Source of the DNA: Nageia nagi
Lineage: Eukaryota; Pinophyta
Direction: 5' to 3'
Assembly (NCBI GenBank): GCA_050084985.1
Contig: JBITNC010000001.1
Coordinates: 82,026,001 to 82,090,000 of the forward strand
DNA length: 64,000 nucleotides
The position numbers and the translations under genes are program-made. Under the pieces are notes generated by a model. It saw only the letters and a program-made list of their open reading frames with translations. It was not told the DNA's origin and did no database searches. Position 1 is the stretch's first letter, and every line of letters starts with the position of its first letter. Positions 35,453 through 48,180 of the stretch are shown here, in pieces.

Positions 35453-36900
35453 TTTTAAGCATCTAAATCTTATAACATTAGAAGTTAGGGTGCAAATCCA
35501 TAGCAAAAACTCAAGATCTAAATTGCTTATTTATTTAGATATTTGTTAGAGTTTATCTTAATTCTCAAATGACAATGATGAGGATGGAAGATGGAGTAAT
35601 ATTGATGTACATTTATTCTTGGATATCTATGGAATACCTGTAGAATAAATGATATTAAAGGAAACCTCTAACCCCAAGTCTTTAAGACCTTTGAGCCACT
35701 AAAGGTAGGGATAAACCCTAGCTAAATATGATAATAGGCTTCCTTATACACAATCAAATGGATGATCATAAGATAATCAAATATATCTAAATGCATGTAT
35801 GATATGATCTTTTTCTAATACTAAGACAATATTCTCTTTGATATGCTTTGTATGCTACAAAGACAAGCAAGATGTGATAAGAATGAAAACAAATGATAAC
35901 ACTAAATAATGATAAACAACTAAAAAATATATAATATAATGATCTAAACGCAAAGTATATGCTATTATCAATACCCAAGATATTTTATATAATGATTATA
36001 CTAAAAGAACCAAGAGGGTATGCTTAATTATGGATAAAGATGCAACTATAATGAATCTTAAAAAATCTTAGGTTATGATAAAATTCAAACCAAGTGTGCA
36101 AATATGATGATCAATTATGATAATTAACTATAAATGAGTATTCCCAAAATGTTAATTCACCATGTATATGCTAAATAATGATAAAAAATAATATCGATAT
36201 GGATGATATAGACTAAAACCCTAAACTAAATACTAAGATCTAAGATAGAATTAGCCCAATGTGCAAATATATGATAAATAATGCTAAAGTAAATGAATAT
36301 ATGCTAATCAAAGTATATATTAGATCCATTTCATGAATACTTAAAAACTTACAAATAACCTTATACAAATGTATGATATCAAATTCACAAATATATTACC
36401 TTAATCTACCCAAGAGCTAGGGTGAGAAGCTTTGTAGGAAACTATGTAAAGGTGGATTTCTTCTAAAACTTGAATAGATGTTGATGATGCTCCAAGTTGC
36501 TTAATAGTGCTTGAATATTATCTATAGTGCTCTACAAGAAAATTAGAAAAATAAGGTGCAAAGAATCATTAGTCACAAATAAGGGAAAAATCCCTATTTG
36601 TAGTGTTTTATTATTGATCAATCGTTTGATTAGTAATGCTATAGAATTGATCGACTAAATGGTTCCTATTAGGTTTTGGATAAAAATGATAAATTTGATC
36701 AAGATTTAATGTTTCTTATCAAATGTTGTTGTTTCCAAAAATTATGTAATTTTGGGATGTCCACAATCCCAAGGTACCAAAGCAATTCCAAAGGAGTACA
36801 TCCATCATAGTGATGTTGTGCTACTATAACTATGAATCCATCATAGCAAAGTTGTACTCTCTTCTCCTTAGAATAAAAAAGGGTGTAAGGGTAACACAAA
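35453..36900 (-). repeat. LTR-like region of element B
   Basis: It shares scattered words with the LTR of element A in the same order: AAATCCATAGCA, AGTCTTTAAGACCTT, CAATCAAATGGATG and AACCCTAAACTAAA-like. Neither terminus is clear. Open frames at 35787-35978 and 36699-36899 are not recognisable. The right limit is arbitrary. Confidence 0.4.
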
Positions 36901-36959
36901 GATCCATAAATTTAGTCTTTATTTTCCTAACAAACACATCTCTAAATTTCCAAGTGTAT

Positions 36960-37690
36960 TACATATAAACCCTCATGAAAAAATGCAACCCAAAGGCTTC
37001 CAAGAAATATGATAAAAGTAGTTGCAACAATTATCAAGAATGTAGTCCCCATTATGTCCATCACAAATTCAAATGAAATGAAAAACTTAGGTAATATTTT
37101 CATCACTATGAAAACCCCAAACCACATTTTTGTAACCCCAAATATATTTATGAATTTTATATCTAACTTCATCACCAAAATAATCCCAAGTATCATAAAA
37201 ATCATATTCGCTACCATGAACATTACAATGAAGAATAAAATTTCATTTATTGTGTCAATCAATATGAGATATGTAGTCATTTTCTCCATGGAGAATACAA
37301 GTGTAATAATCCCAAATATAGCTCTTAGAAAAATAATCTTTATAAATGTAAAATACCTCTCCATTTTCATCATGAGAGATGAATCCTTGAGCTTGGTTAT
37401 AACATTCCTTTTTGTTATACAAAGTGTATCCATAGCCATCATACAAGTTTTAAACCCAATATCCATCAAAATAGTAATCATAATCAACACAAAAGTTCTA
37501 ACCTTATTAATCATGGAAGGAACATATGAAACAAAATTAAAATTTAGTAAGTATACATCATCCTATCCCATAGTAAATGTAACCTCTATAGTCCTTATTT
37601 TCACATCAAACATAGCTCCTAGGATCTTCAATACAATAGTTTCATATATCCACCTAAGTGAAGCTCTAAATGCATTGCAAAAGGCTATCT
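36960..37690 (-). pseudogene. Tyr/Asp/Gly/His-rich coding remnant
   Basis: One minus-strand frame is unusually rich in Tyr, Asp, Gly, His and Asn. Examples are YDGYGYTLYNKKECYNQAQG and ISHDENGEVFYIYKDYFSK (37255-37446), later WDYFGDEVRYKIHKYIW. It runs for about 240 codons with a dozen stops. It may be a disordered or prion-like segment of a gag-type protein, or a repeat-rich host protein. Long open frames in other frames over the same span are hydrophobic shadows. Confidence 0.4.
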
Positions 37691-38119
37691 AAAATATATT
37701 ATATCTTGTATTAACAATAATCTCTTCTCTCAAATACAATACAACAAACTAAGCCTTGAAAATATCCATCATAATCTCCATTGGTGTATTGCATTAGTCC
37801 CAATCATCATGCCATAATTTAACTCATTTATCATTGGAGTAGAAACCTTGAATATGATCAAATTTACAATCAATGTCCCCATTATTGCATCCTTTAATTA
37901 CATTAGGGAAGTTATATCAAATATGATTAAAATTGTGGTTAGATATATTTGTAAGTAAGCATCCCTAAACATAGCTAAGATAATCTCCTTTGTATTTCCC
38001 CAATGTTTGAACACAATAAAAATTGGAAGTCTATATATTATAACAACCTTCTCTATAGACAAAATGCAATGAATATAAAAAACATATACCTATTACCAAA
38101 TGTAGAAAAATAATTGTAC

Positions 38120-38340
38120 CAAAAATCTTGTAATTCATGCCCTTTCTTACCACAAATCAAACAGCTCTTCTTCTACTTTTCATTGGACTGAGAAATACTT
38201 TATCCTTTATCTTTCTATTAGTAGGGCTTCTTGCCTCTTTGATTTGATATTATGGCTTGTTTCTACTCATTTGAAGTTACATGTGAAGCTTCTTATTGTT
38301 ATGACATGTTCACAAACTCTTCAAAGTCAGGTGTTTGCTT
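38120..38340 (-). pseudogene. Zinc-knuckle fragment of a gag-like protein
   Basis: The minus strand reads SCLICGKKGHELQDF near 38124-38166, a CCHC knuckle with the last Cys lost, preceded by a Lys-, Asn- and Ser-rich stretch with stops. This is the usual C-terminal part of gag. It belongs to an older element that I cannot follow; its link with the Tyr-rich remnant is unproven. Confidence 0.45.
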
Positions 38341-38353
38341 TAGGATATTCAAT

Positions 38354-38446
38354 TGTAATGTTCCCATTTTTATGGTGTTTTTCCCATTTCACCATTGATA
38401 AATAGGAACATTAGATTACGAATATTGTTTATTATTTTAGTAGTTA
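38354..38446 (+). repeat. LTR-like sequence G1, left piece
   Basis: It starts TGTAATGTTCCC, like the LTRs of element D (TGTAATGTCCCC), and is cut by element C at AGTTA. The remainder is at 53750-54880. Confidence 0.5.
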
Positions 38447-39119
38447 TGTTATAATCTAAATAATAATTATTAAGATTATTTACATAATATTTATTTTAAC
38501 AATTAACTACAAAATAACAAAAAATCAATGACAAGAAAGATGATAATGACCTAATTGAACTTGACCTATCAAACTAGATTTACGAAAGATACAAACATGT
38601 AATTTACTTATGACGATGAACGAAGGTAATATCTAATCAAATATAACCTCAACCCAACGTTAGTACTAGGAACCTTGTGGTGCCCCCTAGTTACCATTTC
38701 AAAATACCTTATCCTTTTGCTTGATACCATTTTTCCACCTTCGATGCATGGAATCTTGCTCATGAATGGATGAAGGATCATAGCTTAGAGTATATCAAAA
38801 TCTAGAAATGATAGGCAACATTAAAAAACTTTGTTCAATAATAATACATGTATATTACCACCTATCAAAGATTTATGATTATGTCATATCATATCATATC
38901 TTTGATCATGCAAAATCCTTCCACCTTTTAAAGAAAAAGGTTTAGTGCTAAAGGTTTTCCTTATGCTTATTATGATGTTGAGCCTACCTATTACCACGAA
39001 ACATAAAGGTGTATGAGAGGTATATTGAAAAAAATATTTATTTAATAAATTAAATAAATATTTATAATTACTTAAAAGGGTATTTTAATTAAATTAAAAT
39101 TCTTTTTTAGGTGTTAACA
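38447..39119 (-). repeat. 3' LTR of element C
   Basis: On the minus strand it starts TGTTAACACC; the other end is plus TGTTATAATC. Blocks such as GATGATAATGACCTAATTGA and ATGGATGAAGGATC are shared with 53022-53744 in the same order, with many substitutions and a roughly 50-bp length difference. Confidence 0.9.
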
Positions 39120-39134
39120 AATGCCCCACTTTGA
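39120..39134 (-). other. Polypurine tract of element C
   Basis: The minus strand reads CAAAGTGGGGCATT directly before the LTR start TGTTAACACC. Confidence 0.8.
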
Positions 39135-39999
39135 ATATGTTTTGATGCCTTTTAGGAAAAAAGATAATCAAAGCATAAATTCAAAGTATAACAAGAAAAG
39201 TAAGAAAGTACTTCCTAAAAACTTTTCTTACGATAATAACTTTAGATGTCTCAATTTTTTTCCTATATTATACCTCCTCTTTGACTTGGTTAAGATATGA
39301 TGGACCTATCATCATAGGATCAATCCAAGGTAAAGAAAAAGGAACCTAAAAAGAGCTTATACAAGAAATATTTTTGCACAAGATATCTCAAATATAACTA
39401 TTAAACATCATGATATGGAAAATATATAATTGAAAAGAAAAAAAAATTCCTTGATGAATTACCCACCAAGATTTTGTGAAGGTGAATAACTAATTTACAT
39501 TGATTCACTTGGTTTCCCAATCCACCATATTGCCATGGATTTTTGATATGGATGACCCTTCCTTACAAAGGCACCAAATGATAAGATTAACCTTTCCTTA
39601 AAAAGGTGTCAAATGATAAGAGTGACCAATTTGCTTTTCTAAGCCACCATGTTTCAATGAATTTTATGATAAGAGTACCCCTTTCTTACAAAAGAGGCCA
39701 ATGATATGAACAATGATATGAAAAAATCATATTGATATGTTTTGATAAGCATCATTTGTGATAAACAAATTTTGATGAAAATGAAATGAGGGTAAAGAAA
39801 CAAAATACCTTTTTCTTCATTTTATTGTGATTATGAAGAAACGATCAAATTTTGAACTTTTTTACCTTTTAAATTCAACATCATTAGAACACAATAGTAT
39901 CTCTGAAATATCACCATATTTTTCCTAAAATATTAGCATGAAAAGAAGAAAAAATGCATATTTTTATGAAAAAGATCAAATATAAACTTTTTCAAATGC
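39135..39999 (-). other. 3' untranslated region of element C
   Basis: AT-rich, no gene seen. A short duplication occurs around 39560-39610, where CCTTCCTTA...AAGGTGTCAAATGATAAG recurs with small changes. Confidence 0.55.
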
Positions 40000-40935
40000 A
40001 TGATGTTAATTGGATTAGGATCTTTTTTACCTTCAATTATATATAGTTTATATGCATCTTTTCTATAATTTGCAATGACAATGTAAGGACCTATTCAGTT
40101 ATGTTCAAAATTACCTTTCTTTTCATTCTCTAGACCTTTAGTGTTGGTAATATTTTCTTTTAGGACTAGGTCACCAATTTTAAACTATTTAGGCTTGATC
40201 TTTTTACTATAAGCTTTTTGGATTCTAGAGTGATATACATGAAGGTTTTCTAGATTAGTAACCCATTTTCCATCTAATACCTCTAGTTGGGATAATATAG
40301 CTTTCCTTCTATCCTCATTAAAAATGAGACTATCTAGTGACACATGAAGTGATGGGATTTCTAACTCAAGGGTAACTACGATTTCATCACCATACATTTA
40401 GAAGGAACACCATATATAGAAATGATAAATTCAATAATTTTACCTCCTTTTGTAGACTTCATGGGTATAGCCTCCACCCATTTTGTGAAGTAATTTGTAG
40501 TTGTAATGATAAACTTATGGCCATCTCTTAAAACAATTTAATTTTACCAATAAAATCAAGTGCCCAAATAGAAAAAAGCTAAGGAGATACAATAGAATGC
40601 AAACCATGAGAAGGAGAGGGTTGAAGATTAGCATTATTTTGATATTGTTGACATTTCTTAACATGTAATTAACAATCTTCAAGCATAGTAGGCCAATAAT
40701 AACCTAGTTTAAGAAACTTTTGATAAATGAATTTACTACTAAAGTGTCCACCACATTGACCATCGTGAGCTTGATAAAGGACCATGTCTACTTCATGCCT
40801 CGTTAAACATTTAAGAAGAGCACCATTAAAAGATATTTTATACAACAAATCACTAATGATGACATACCTGGTAGCTATATTTTTAAGTATAATTATAATG
40901 TTATGATCAAAGGCAATAGGGAAAAATACCATCTT
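40000..40935 (-). pseudogene. Gypsy integrase (element C) with core deletion
   Basis: The zinc region is at 40669-40932 (YQAHDGQCGGHFSSKFIYQKF then GYYWPTM). The core front reads WALDFIGK and GHKFIITTTNYFTKWVEAIP (about 40450-40570), ending at IISIYGVPS. It then jumps straight to MYGDEIVVTLELEIPSLHV (40185-40397). The segment with the second Asp and the catalytic Glu is missing, about 80-100 residues. The tail near 40030-40130 has GPYIVIANYRKDAYKLY. Confidence 0.85.
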
Positions 40936-40949
40936 TAAGATATTAAAAA

Positions 40950-41476
40950 TATCTCAATACCATTCACACACATTGCTACAATTAGCTACATAAAAATGAT
41001 ATTCAACAAAATCTTCAAAAACATGCTTATGATAAGGCTTACCAATATTTTTGATTGTAAGGATATTTTTTTCATCTTCTACGTTAATAGGAGCAAGGGA
41101 AGAAGCACTAGCTATAACATCATCATATCTATTATTGTCTCTTGAAATGTTGTCAATTTCATACTCATTGAAGTAGATGAGGAGACTCTCTACCATTTCT
41201 TTGTATGGTTGCAACTTGGGATCTTTGGTATTGTAAATGTTAGATATTTGCTTCATAATGAGTTGAGGATCACTAAAGATTTTGATCCATTTTATTTTTA
41301 GAAGTATTGAAACTTTTAGACCTAAGATAAGAGCCTCATATTCTACCATATTATTAGGATAACATCACTATGAGGATCGATGAGGATAATTCCTATCCTT
41401 GATATATGAATGCACTTAGAAACATTGAAGAACAAGGTCCAATCATCATTTTTATAAAATCAAAAATAACTTGCAA
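40950..41476 (-). pseudogene. RNase H, main part (element C)
   Basis: The minus-strand ORF 40954-41349 reads VEYEALILGLKVSILLKIKW and IFSDPQLIMKQI, then NISRDNNRYDDVIASAS, matching plant gypsy RNase H. The N-terminal strand with WTLFFNVSKC lies just upstream (about 41400-41440) after a shift. It is cut at 41481 by element F; the preceding part resumes at 49047. Confidence 0.85.
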
Positions 41477-41481
41477 GTAGT

Positions 41482-42739
41482 TGTTGGGATGGAAACCTTT
41501 TCTATCGGTATATGATCGCTTGCATACAATCAAGATAGGGAAAGCACCCAACATTTAGGTGAGATAGCGTAACTTATCTTCTCTTAAAAGGAATGAAACA
41601 TCAAGGTTTGTTTGTATTCCCATTGAAGTGGCACAATTTTATATGGTTTTGGAGAATGAACTCAACTAATTTGATAGAGGTAGAGATTTTTAACTCATAT
41701 TTTTTTTAGGGATAAGGTATTTTTATGATGATTGAAAGTTGTTCTAGTTTTGTAAAACAAGAATGCAAGAAAAATAAAAATAAGCAAATAAAAAATAAAT
41801 AAAAGGTAAGAATGATCCAATACTAGTTAGATCACAAGATGATTGTCACAACAAATCATTCTCTAAAATAAGACATTTTCTAATTAATCATAACATTCTC
41901 ATTCATTCAATATAGTTCAAAGTAAATGATTATTTTTCAATTAGCTTTGAATCTAAATCACAAGGCAAGACTGATTGTTGGTACTCTGTGAATGGCATCG
42001 ATGCAATCAAAGAAACTTGGCATGCAATGGGTGTTTTTGGAACCATGTTTGCATGAGAGCTTCAAATAAGATGTATAAAAGAAATAGTTCTAGAATATGT
42101 TCTTTTGAATGTGCAAAAGTTAAAAGGTGGCAAACTTAAATCAATTTGAAATATTTTTATAAATTTGAATAACTATTTTTTTTCCAAAACTTGCAAGTTT
42201 TGAAGGAAAGAAACAACAATATTTAAATCATGAAAGATAGCCATAAAAGAAATCCCATTCATCACTCCACCAATGATAAATCACTTGAGAAATTGAGTCA
42301 CCACTTCGTATTAGCATGTAAAAGAGTTACAGAAAACTTTCCATAATTTTCTTACTTTACAAAAAATTGAACTTTTTCTCCAAATTTTTATTCTACCTAA
42401 AAGTGACCTCATAAAGTCTATTTATAGAATTTGTAGGGTTCCTAAGTGTTTCTCTAATTCTATAAAAAAATAATAAGATATTACATATATACCTCCTACA
42501 ACTAAGTCAACTAACTTTTGTTGCTCTACTTGCAAGGCTGACTGATCATGAGAGTAGGGTTAGTCGATTTTTGGTGCTCAACTTTTTTGGTTGATTGATT
42601 TACAAATTTTTGAAAATGGCTAGAATCACTATGATTGATTTGCATATTGCACATGTGATGTTATAACTATCTCGAAGTTGGTGCCATGAAGGTTTCTCTA
42701 TTTTTGATTCTAGTATTGAGAATTTCCATTATTCCTTTA
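41482..42739 (-). other. Terminal noncoding part of element F, with TATA box
   Basis: No coding sequence is seen. The minus strand carries CTATAAATAGA at 42417-42427, a good TATA box directing transcription toward 41482. This would suit an LTR, but no second copy of the region was found at the right end. Confidence 0.45.
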
Positions 42740-45700
42740 TTCATCAACATATACATAGTAATGGTATTTGAAGTCTTCTTTATCTCGCTCTACCATACTT
42801 CCACATCACTACCATACTTGATCTATTTTTTGAATTTGAGAACATTAATGTCCTCAGTCTCAAGGTAATTCAAAATCATTAGTTGGACTTCATCATTCAT
42901 CACTGTACCATAGTCCCTTTTGCACCCATCCTATTCGATTAACTTTAGATCAAACTGGTATTCTGTTAGCTATCTTTTCATGTCCTCTTTGAAATTTTCC
43001 TAAACTTCGATGAAATTTTGACATTTCATGATAGCATAGAACATCCAATCATACTGGTAAAAGAATTGATGATAGTACTCCAATAGTATTGGCATGCTAG
43101 TAGCTTTCCACCTTAAGTCATGCTTCACTAGATAGTTGTTACCCCATCTAGTGATTAGTTTATTGATCTTGCCCTATACAACGAATAATCTATTCTCTTC
43201 AATGAAAAAGTTAGTTATTCCTAGGAATAACTCTTAGATTACCTCCTTCATCTCTTTTATCCACTCTCCTTTGATCATTTGAATCCCAATATTAAAGGAA
43301 ATCTGCTTCCTGATATCTTCAATTGTCAAGTTAGTAGCTTGGATATCTACGGTCAACTTCTTATGCTCGACTAATTCTCTCTTAAGCTCCTTGAGCTCTA
43401 TCTTCTATGAAGTATTCTCCTCTATTAGTGCCACAATATTTGTGACTATTGCATGTTGTATGCCCATAGAATCAATCTTATTTTCCATCACTAATGCAAA
43501 TTCCCCACTGGCATTTATTTTTCTCCTTGTAGCAATAGTATCTATGATGATGGAGTTATCCTTCATCGAGATGTAAGTGGCTATATTGTCAAGTTCAATA
43601 TCTGAATCTTGATTAGCTTCAAGGTCAGCATGGGCTTCAGATGGTGACATGCTCTTAAATTATTTAAAAGTGCCTCCATATCAAAATTATAGCTTGGTTT
43701 AGGATCAACAACTGTAACCACTTATCTCTCAAGATTCCCTTGGTGTTAATCCTCTTTCCTTTTTTTCCTTTGATTTTCATTCTCACCTTCATCCTCCTCA
43801 TTTTCTCCATCCCCTCCTGATAAGGAAGCTATTCCCTTGGATGTCGAGGTCATTCTTACAGCAATTGTTAGAGGTTTTCTCTAAGGTGTAGGCATCTTCA
43901 TTGGTTGTCGAGGTGTGGAAGCTCGTGTAGAGGTAGGCCTCATTATTTATATGGGTTCTTCCATGGTAAGAGGATTTATGACCAGTATCTCCTCAACTGA
44001 TGAATTTGATTATTCATTTGAAATGTAATGTATTTTTGGTATCTAGTCATATTCTAAGGTCTCTCTTAAGAGGTCTCCTTTGTTAAATTCATATAAATCT
44101 TTGCTTTCATTGGAAGGAGGAAGAGTAGGTGAACTAGGGCTAGAATAATATAATTTTCCATCTCAAGAAGGACCTCTAGAAGGGACTTCCACAAGCTTCT
44201 TCAAGCATTTGTATGGGTGTGAAGTACCACCAATCTCTTTTATGCTCTTTATCTCTTGTGATCATCCTTTTATGGTCTGATTAATAGTCTATCTTGGTTA
44301 GACAATAAGAGTAGCATATTGACCAAACTAGCCTTATGTCAATCTCACAAATGGTGAGATTGGTGGAGGCATGATGGAATTAGGGGATTCCCCTTAAGGA
44401 TTATTGAAGGATGTATCTTGACTACTGTGTTCTCCTCTTACAAACCTCTCTTTTTCTTGGTTATCATATGTAAAAGCTTCTCTTCTATTGGCAAGTCCCT
44501 ATTTATCTTCTTGATCTTCTCTGTATCATTGACATTCATGTACCTTTCAAGCTTTCCTAGGGACTTGAGGGGATAATTGATTTCCCAAGTTTTCCTAAAC
44601 AATGCATTGATTATCCCCTATGCTCATGGGTAACTTACAAGTGGTGGTACCTTTCTTACATTAGAGTTTTTTGTGAAGGTACAAAAAGTATCTGCAAAGT
44701 TCCACCAGTATGAACCAATCACTTGCGTAATAAGGAAATCTGTAAGGTGGCTCAATTGACTCGTAGACCTTGATGTATGTGGCATCCATCTCTTCAAGAT
44801 AGAAATATACATATTCTTGAAGAGCTTGAATTATCGTCTTTGATATTTTGGTCATGTTGGCAGTCCCCTTTATCTCCTTGTATATCTAACACTTAAATCC
44901 ACCATTCATCATTTTGAATTCATCTCACCATTTTTCCACCTAAAATCTAGGGTAACTATACCATACTAGCATCTCTAGGTCAAATAAGTACTTGGTATCT
45001 ACTATGGCAGATCTTCTATTCTTGCCATACAGGAGCAGGAATACCAAGTAAGAGCCTATATAAAATCTTTTGGTTTCTATGAGCTTGGATAACTATTGGG
45101 CCATGCAATCATTGATCACCTTGCTCCATCTGCTTCCTTTGCCTCTATTAATCTGATGTATGAAGCCAACAAACTCCTTAAACCTTTGGTCATTCTCTTG
45201 TCCTGTTATCTTACATAGCATGCTAATGATAGTAAAGACTATCAGATAAAATTCTATCATTTATGGTTATTTTAAGGCCTTTACCTTGAAGTATTTGCAC
45301 TTATCAACCAACCAGTATCGGATCAGATTCCACAGCTTTGTCATGCTATTAAAGAATTTGACAGAGTCTACCATAGTGAATATGATACCTTCATTGCTCA
45401 ATGCAAAGGTGCTCTCTATTCCCTCCATTATGAAGTCTAATATCTTAGTGCCTTTAATGTTAAGGAGAATTCTCTTCTTTGTATTATGGTATCTAGATAC
45501 CTCGAGGCACAATTCTAGGAATGGAGCAATATAAGGGATCAAAGAGGCTTAAATGATCCTAAACTGAGTGAATGATTTGTTGAGCAAATATTCATGTGGG
45601 ATCTTGGCCATCTTTTCTAATGACTTGATGGGGTCAATGTGTGCCCATTCTGTGTCTTTGATATATCCAAGGTCATCTACTAGCATAGCTACAGGGAAGG

Positions 45701-45789
45701 CAGTCTTTCCTTTTTTTCTCAAGGGTGATCACACTATCTTTCATGAGTCTCTCCATCTTAAGCTCCTTGTTCTTCTTAGAAATACTCAT
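42740..45789 (-). pseudogene. Large unknown protein of element F
   Basis: ATG at 45789 opens SISKKNKELKMERLMKDSVI; after a shift near 45710 (A/T run) the frame reads FPVAMLVDDLGYIKDTEWAH. The globular N-terminal part (about 390 residues) includes IPYIAPFLELCLEVSRYHN, KCKYFKVKALK and YASDWFILVELCRYFLYLHK. A disordered middle (44600-43660) is rich in Ser, Pro, Lys, Glu and Asp. The C-terminal part (43650-42740) looks like helix and coiled coil, with KIELKELKRELVEHKK-like words. In total it is about 1000 residues with perhaps 20 stops and a few shifts. I recognise no family. Confidence 0.5.
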
Positions 45790-46590
45790 TATTTATAGCT
45801 TATGGAACACAAAAGCTATTAGTGATATTAGATATCTTTGAAGTGATTTTGAATCAAAAACATATAGTCAAATTTTGGCCTATTTTTGAATTTTGGAGAA
45901 GCTAAGGTGGATTTTTGAAAATTTTGAAGTTCATCAAAAGTGGGAAAAGAGTATATGGGATGTTGGTAAATAAATCTAGGAGGCTTGTGACCAAGTCTTT
46001 GAGAAAAATATCAATTTTTTTATGTCCGAATTAACTTGCTATTTTTTTAACCCATTTATTCATTTTTTGATAGGTTTTTGGTAACTTCAAAGCTTGAAAA
46101 TATGGGGATGTAAAGTGGATTATAAAGCTTCTTTTTGGGGAAGTGAATGACGGAGTTTGTTCTCCTTTGTGGTATTCACTTTGAACTCCAAATCATCCAA
46201 AATTTTGGAATTTTGGAGCCCCAAAAAAGTGATCTTGGCTTTTTTTGCAAGTTTTTTTACATGTCTAAAATGGCTGAAAATGGTCAAAAGATAGGAAGGT
46301 CCAAAATTTGGAAAAAATTAAAAAAATGGATTTGACCTAATGGATAGTTAGAGGGTGAGATTATAAGGTTTTTGAAAAACATTGAAAAGGTTTGGGGCTA
46401 TTTTGGATCTTGTGATCAAATGTTGAGTTTTTTAACAAGTCTATAAGGTTTTGTGAGGATTTTGCTAAAAAATGGGTGCATGTAGGCTCAAGGAGAGTGT
46501 TTTGGAGTAAATGAAAGGTTGAGGCTGATATTTACAGAGTTTTTGGACCATTTGCATGCTCTTTAATGGTAATTTTTCCAAAAAAAAGTG
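45790..46590. other. AT-rich stretch of element F upstream of its ORF
   Basis: No gene seen. The sequence has words such as GGTTTTTGG and AAAATGG and may be the most degraded end of the tandem array that follows. Confidence 0.4.
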
Positions 46591-48180
46591 CTCCGAATGT
46601 GCATTTTCCATGCCAAATATGGTTTTAGAGCCTTAAAACACTCCATACACTTGCAAACCTACATCTAGGATTTGGAGGCACTTCCTTTGGTCAAAATTGG
46701 AAAATTCAAAGTTTAAATGCGTTTGTTTTCTCTTTCTCCATCCAATCAAATGCAAAAGTTGAATTGTGGTGATTTTTTGAGCTTTTTCCTTGGATTTAGG
46801 CATCATTTTTCACTTTTTAAGACTTTCCAATGGCTTGCAAACCTATTATTAGGATTTGGAGTCATTTTTAGTGGCCAAATTCAAAATTTATCAACCTAAA
46901 TGTGCTTAGAATGCCTTCTTCCATGCAAATATGTGAAAAAACTTGATTTTTAGCAAAAGTTTTGATTCCTCCCCAAGTTAGGTGTAATTTTTCATGCCAT
47001 TGGATTTGGAAAAATTAACAAACCAATGCCTAAGAATTTGGGTCACTTGCCTTGCTTAAATTCAAAAAAATTCAAGTTTAAATGTTCTTAAAATTATGTT
47101 TTCCATGTAATTGACCCCTAAAACTCAAATTTTAAGGCAAATTTGTAAATCTCCTTTATGTTAGGTGTTAGAATTCACTCCATTGGATTTTCAATGGCAT
47201 GAAAACTTGTACCTACCTTTTAGGTGCCTTTTCATTGCTCAAAATTGAACTTTTGTAAGTCTAAATGTGCTAGAAATCCTCTTTTTCACCTAATGAACAA
47301 CTCAAACTTGGTTTTTGATGAACTTTGCACTTATCCCTCCAAGTTAGGCCCAATTTTTCACAACTATGGATTTGGAAATATTTGAAAACCTACACCTTCC
47401 CTATAGGTTCCCAAAATTGGCTCACATTTGTATTTTCCAAGACCTAAATGTGCTTAAAATCATATTTTCCATGCATTTTACCCCTCAAACTTGTGTTTTT
47501 ACCAAAATTTATCAATTGTTTTCATTCTAGGTGCCAATTTTCATTCCATTAGAATTTCATAGCCTTGAAACCTGTGCGTAGCCTTTAGGGTGCTCAAAAT
47601 CAAAAATTTTGAGACCTACATGTGCTTATAATGATGTTTTCCTTATTCCCAAGCATTTAAACTTATTTTTCAAGCAAAAAACTCTTCATCTTATCAATAT
47701 CGATGCCAAAAATTAGTGTATTGGATTCAAAATCCTTTGAAAACTTGTGCCTTTGAATTTGGGGGTCTAAACTTGCTCAAAATTAAAAAATTTGAGACCT
47801 AATGTGCCTTAGAACCATCATTTACATCCATCTATGCACTTATACTTATTTTTCTATGCATTTCCACTTTTTCTCCATAATCTATGCACTAAAAATCATC
47901 TCTATGGATTTCCCATAGGCTTGAAAAATTGTGCCTAGGATTTGAGTACCATAGACTTGGTCAAAATAAAAAAATTCAAGTCCTACTTGTGATAGAATTC
48001 ACCTTATCTCTCCAATGACACTCTTCAACTTGAATTTTGATACCATTTGCATTTATCTTTGAAAAGCATGCACCATTTTCCCCACACTTGGGTCTTCAAT
48101 ACCTTGGAAAAATGTGCCTAAGGATAGGGTTACTCAATCTTGCATTTTTGATCCATTACAAACTCAATCTATGCATTTCT
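46590..48180. repeat. Tandem repeat of about 183 bp in element F
   Basis: A block beginning CCTAAATGTGCTTARAAT, followed by TTTTCCATGCA, a CTCAAACTTG word, a GTTAGGTG..AATTTTTCA word, and CATTGGATTTGGAAA, recurs at about 46711, 46894, 47078, 47260, 47443, 47614, 47798 and 47982. Spacings are 183, 184, 182, 183, 171, 184, 184. Copies are diverged (perhaps 65-80% alike by eye). It lies between the right end of element F and its ORF. Confidence 0.85.

Larger units (their letters stand above)
18541..36900 (-). mobile_element. Element B: gag-only relative of element A, interrupted by E
   Basis: On the minus strand: LTR-like region (35453-36900), primer site (35432-35450), leader, gag (32200-33230), AT-rich 3' tract (29480-32150), then an antisense ORF (29470 back to 28396 and 19694 back to 18541). 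Gag and the 3' tract match element A by eye, but protease to integrase are missing. Its 3' LTR is not seen. The simplest reading is that element A inserted in it and the rest lies left of the window. Outer limits are approximate. Confidence 0.55.

Noticed and set aside
36942-37514. 190-codon minus-strand open frame with apparent membrane segments
   Set aside because: Shifted frame of the Tyr-rich remnant; composition follows from the base bias.
37009-37692. 227-codon plus-strand open frame, Ile/Met-rich
   Set aside because: Antisense shadow of the Tyr-rich minus-strand frame; hydrophobicity comes from complementing Tyr, Asn and Asp codons.
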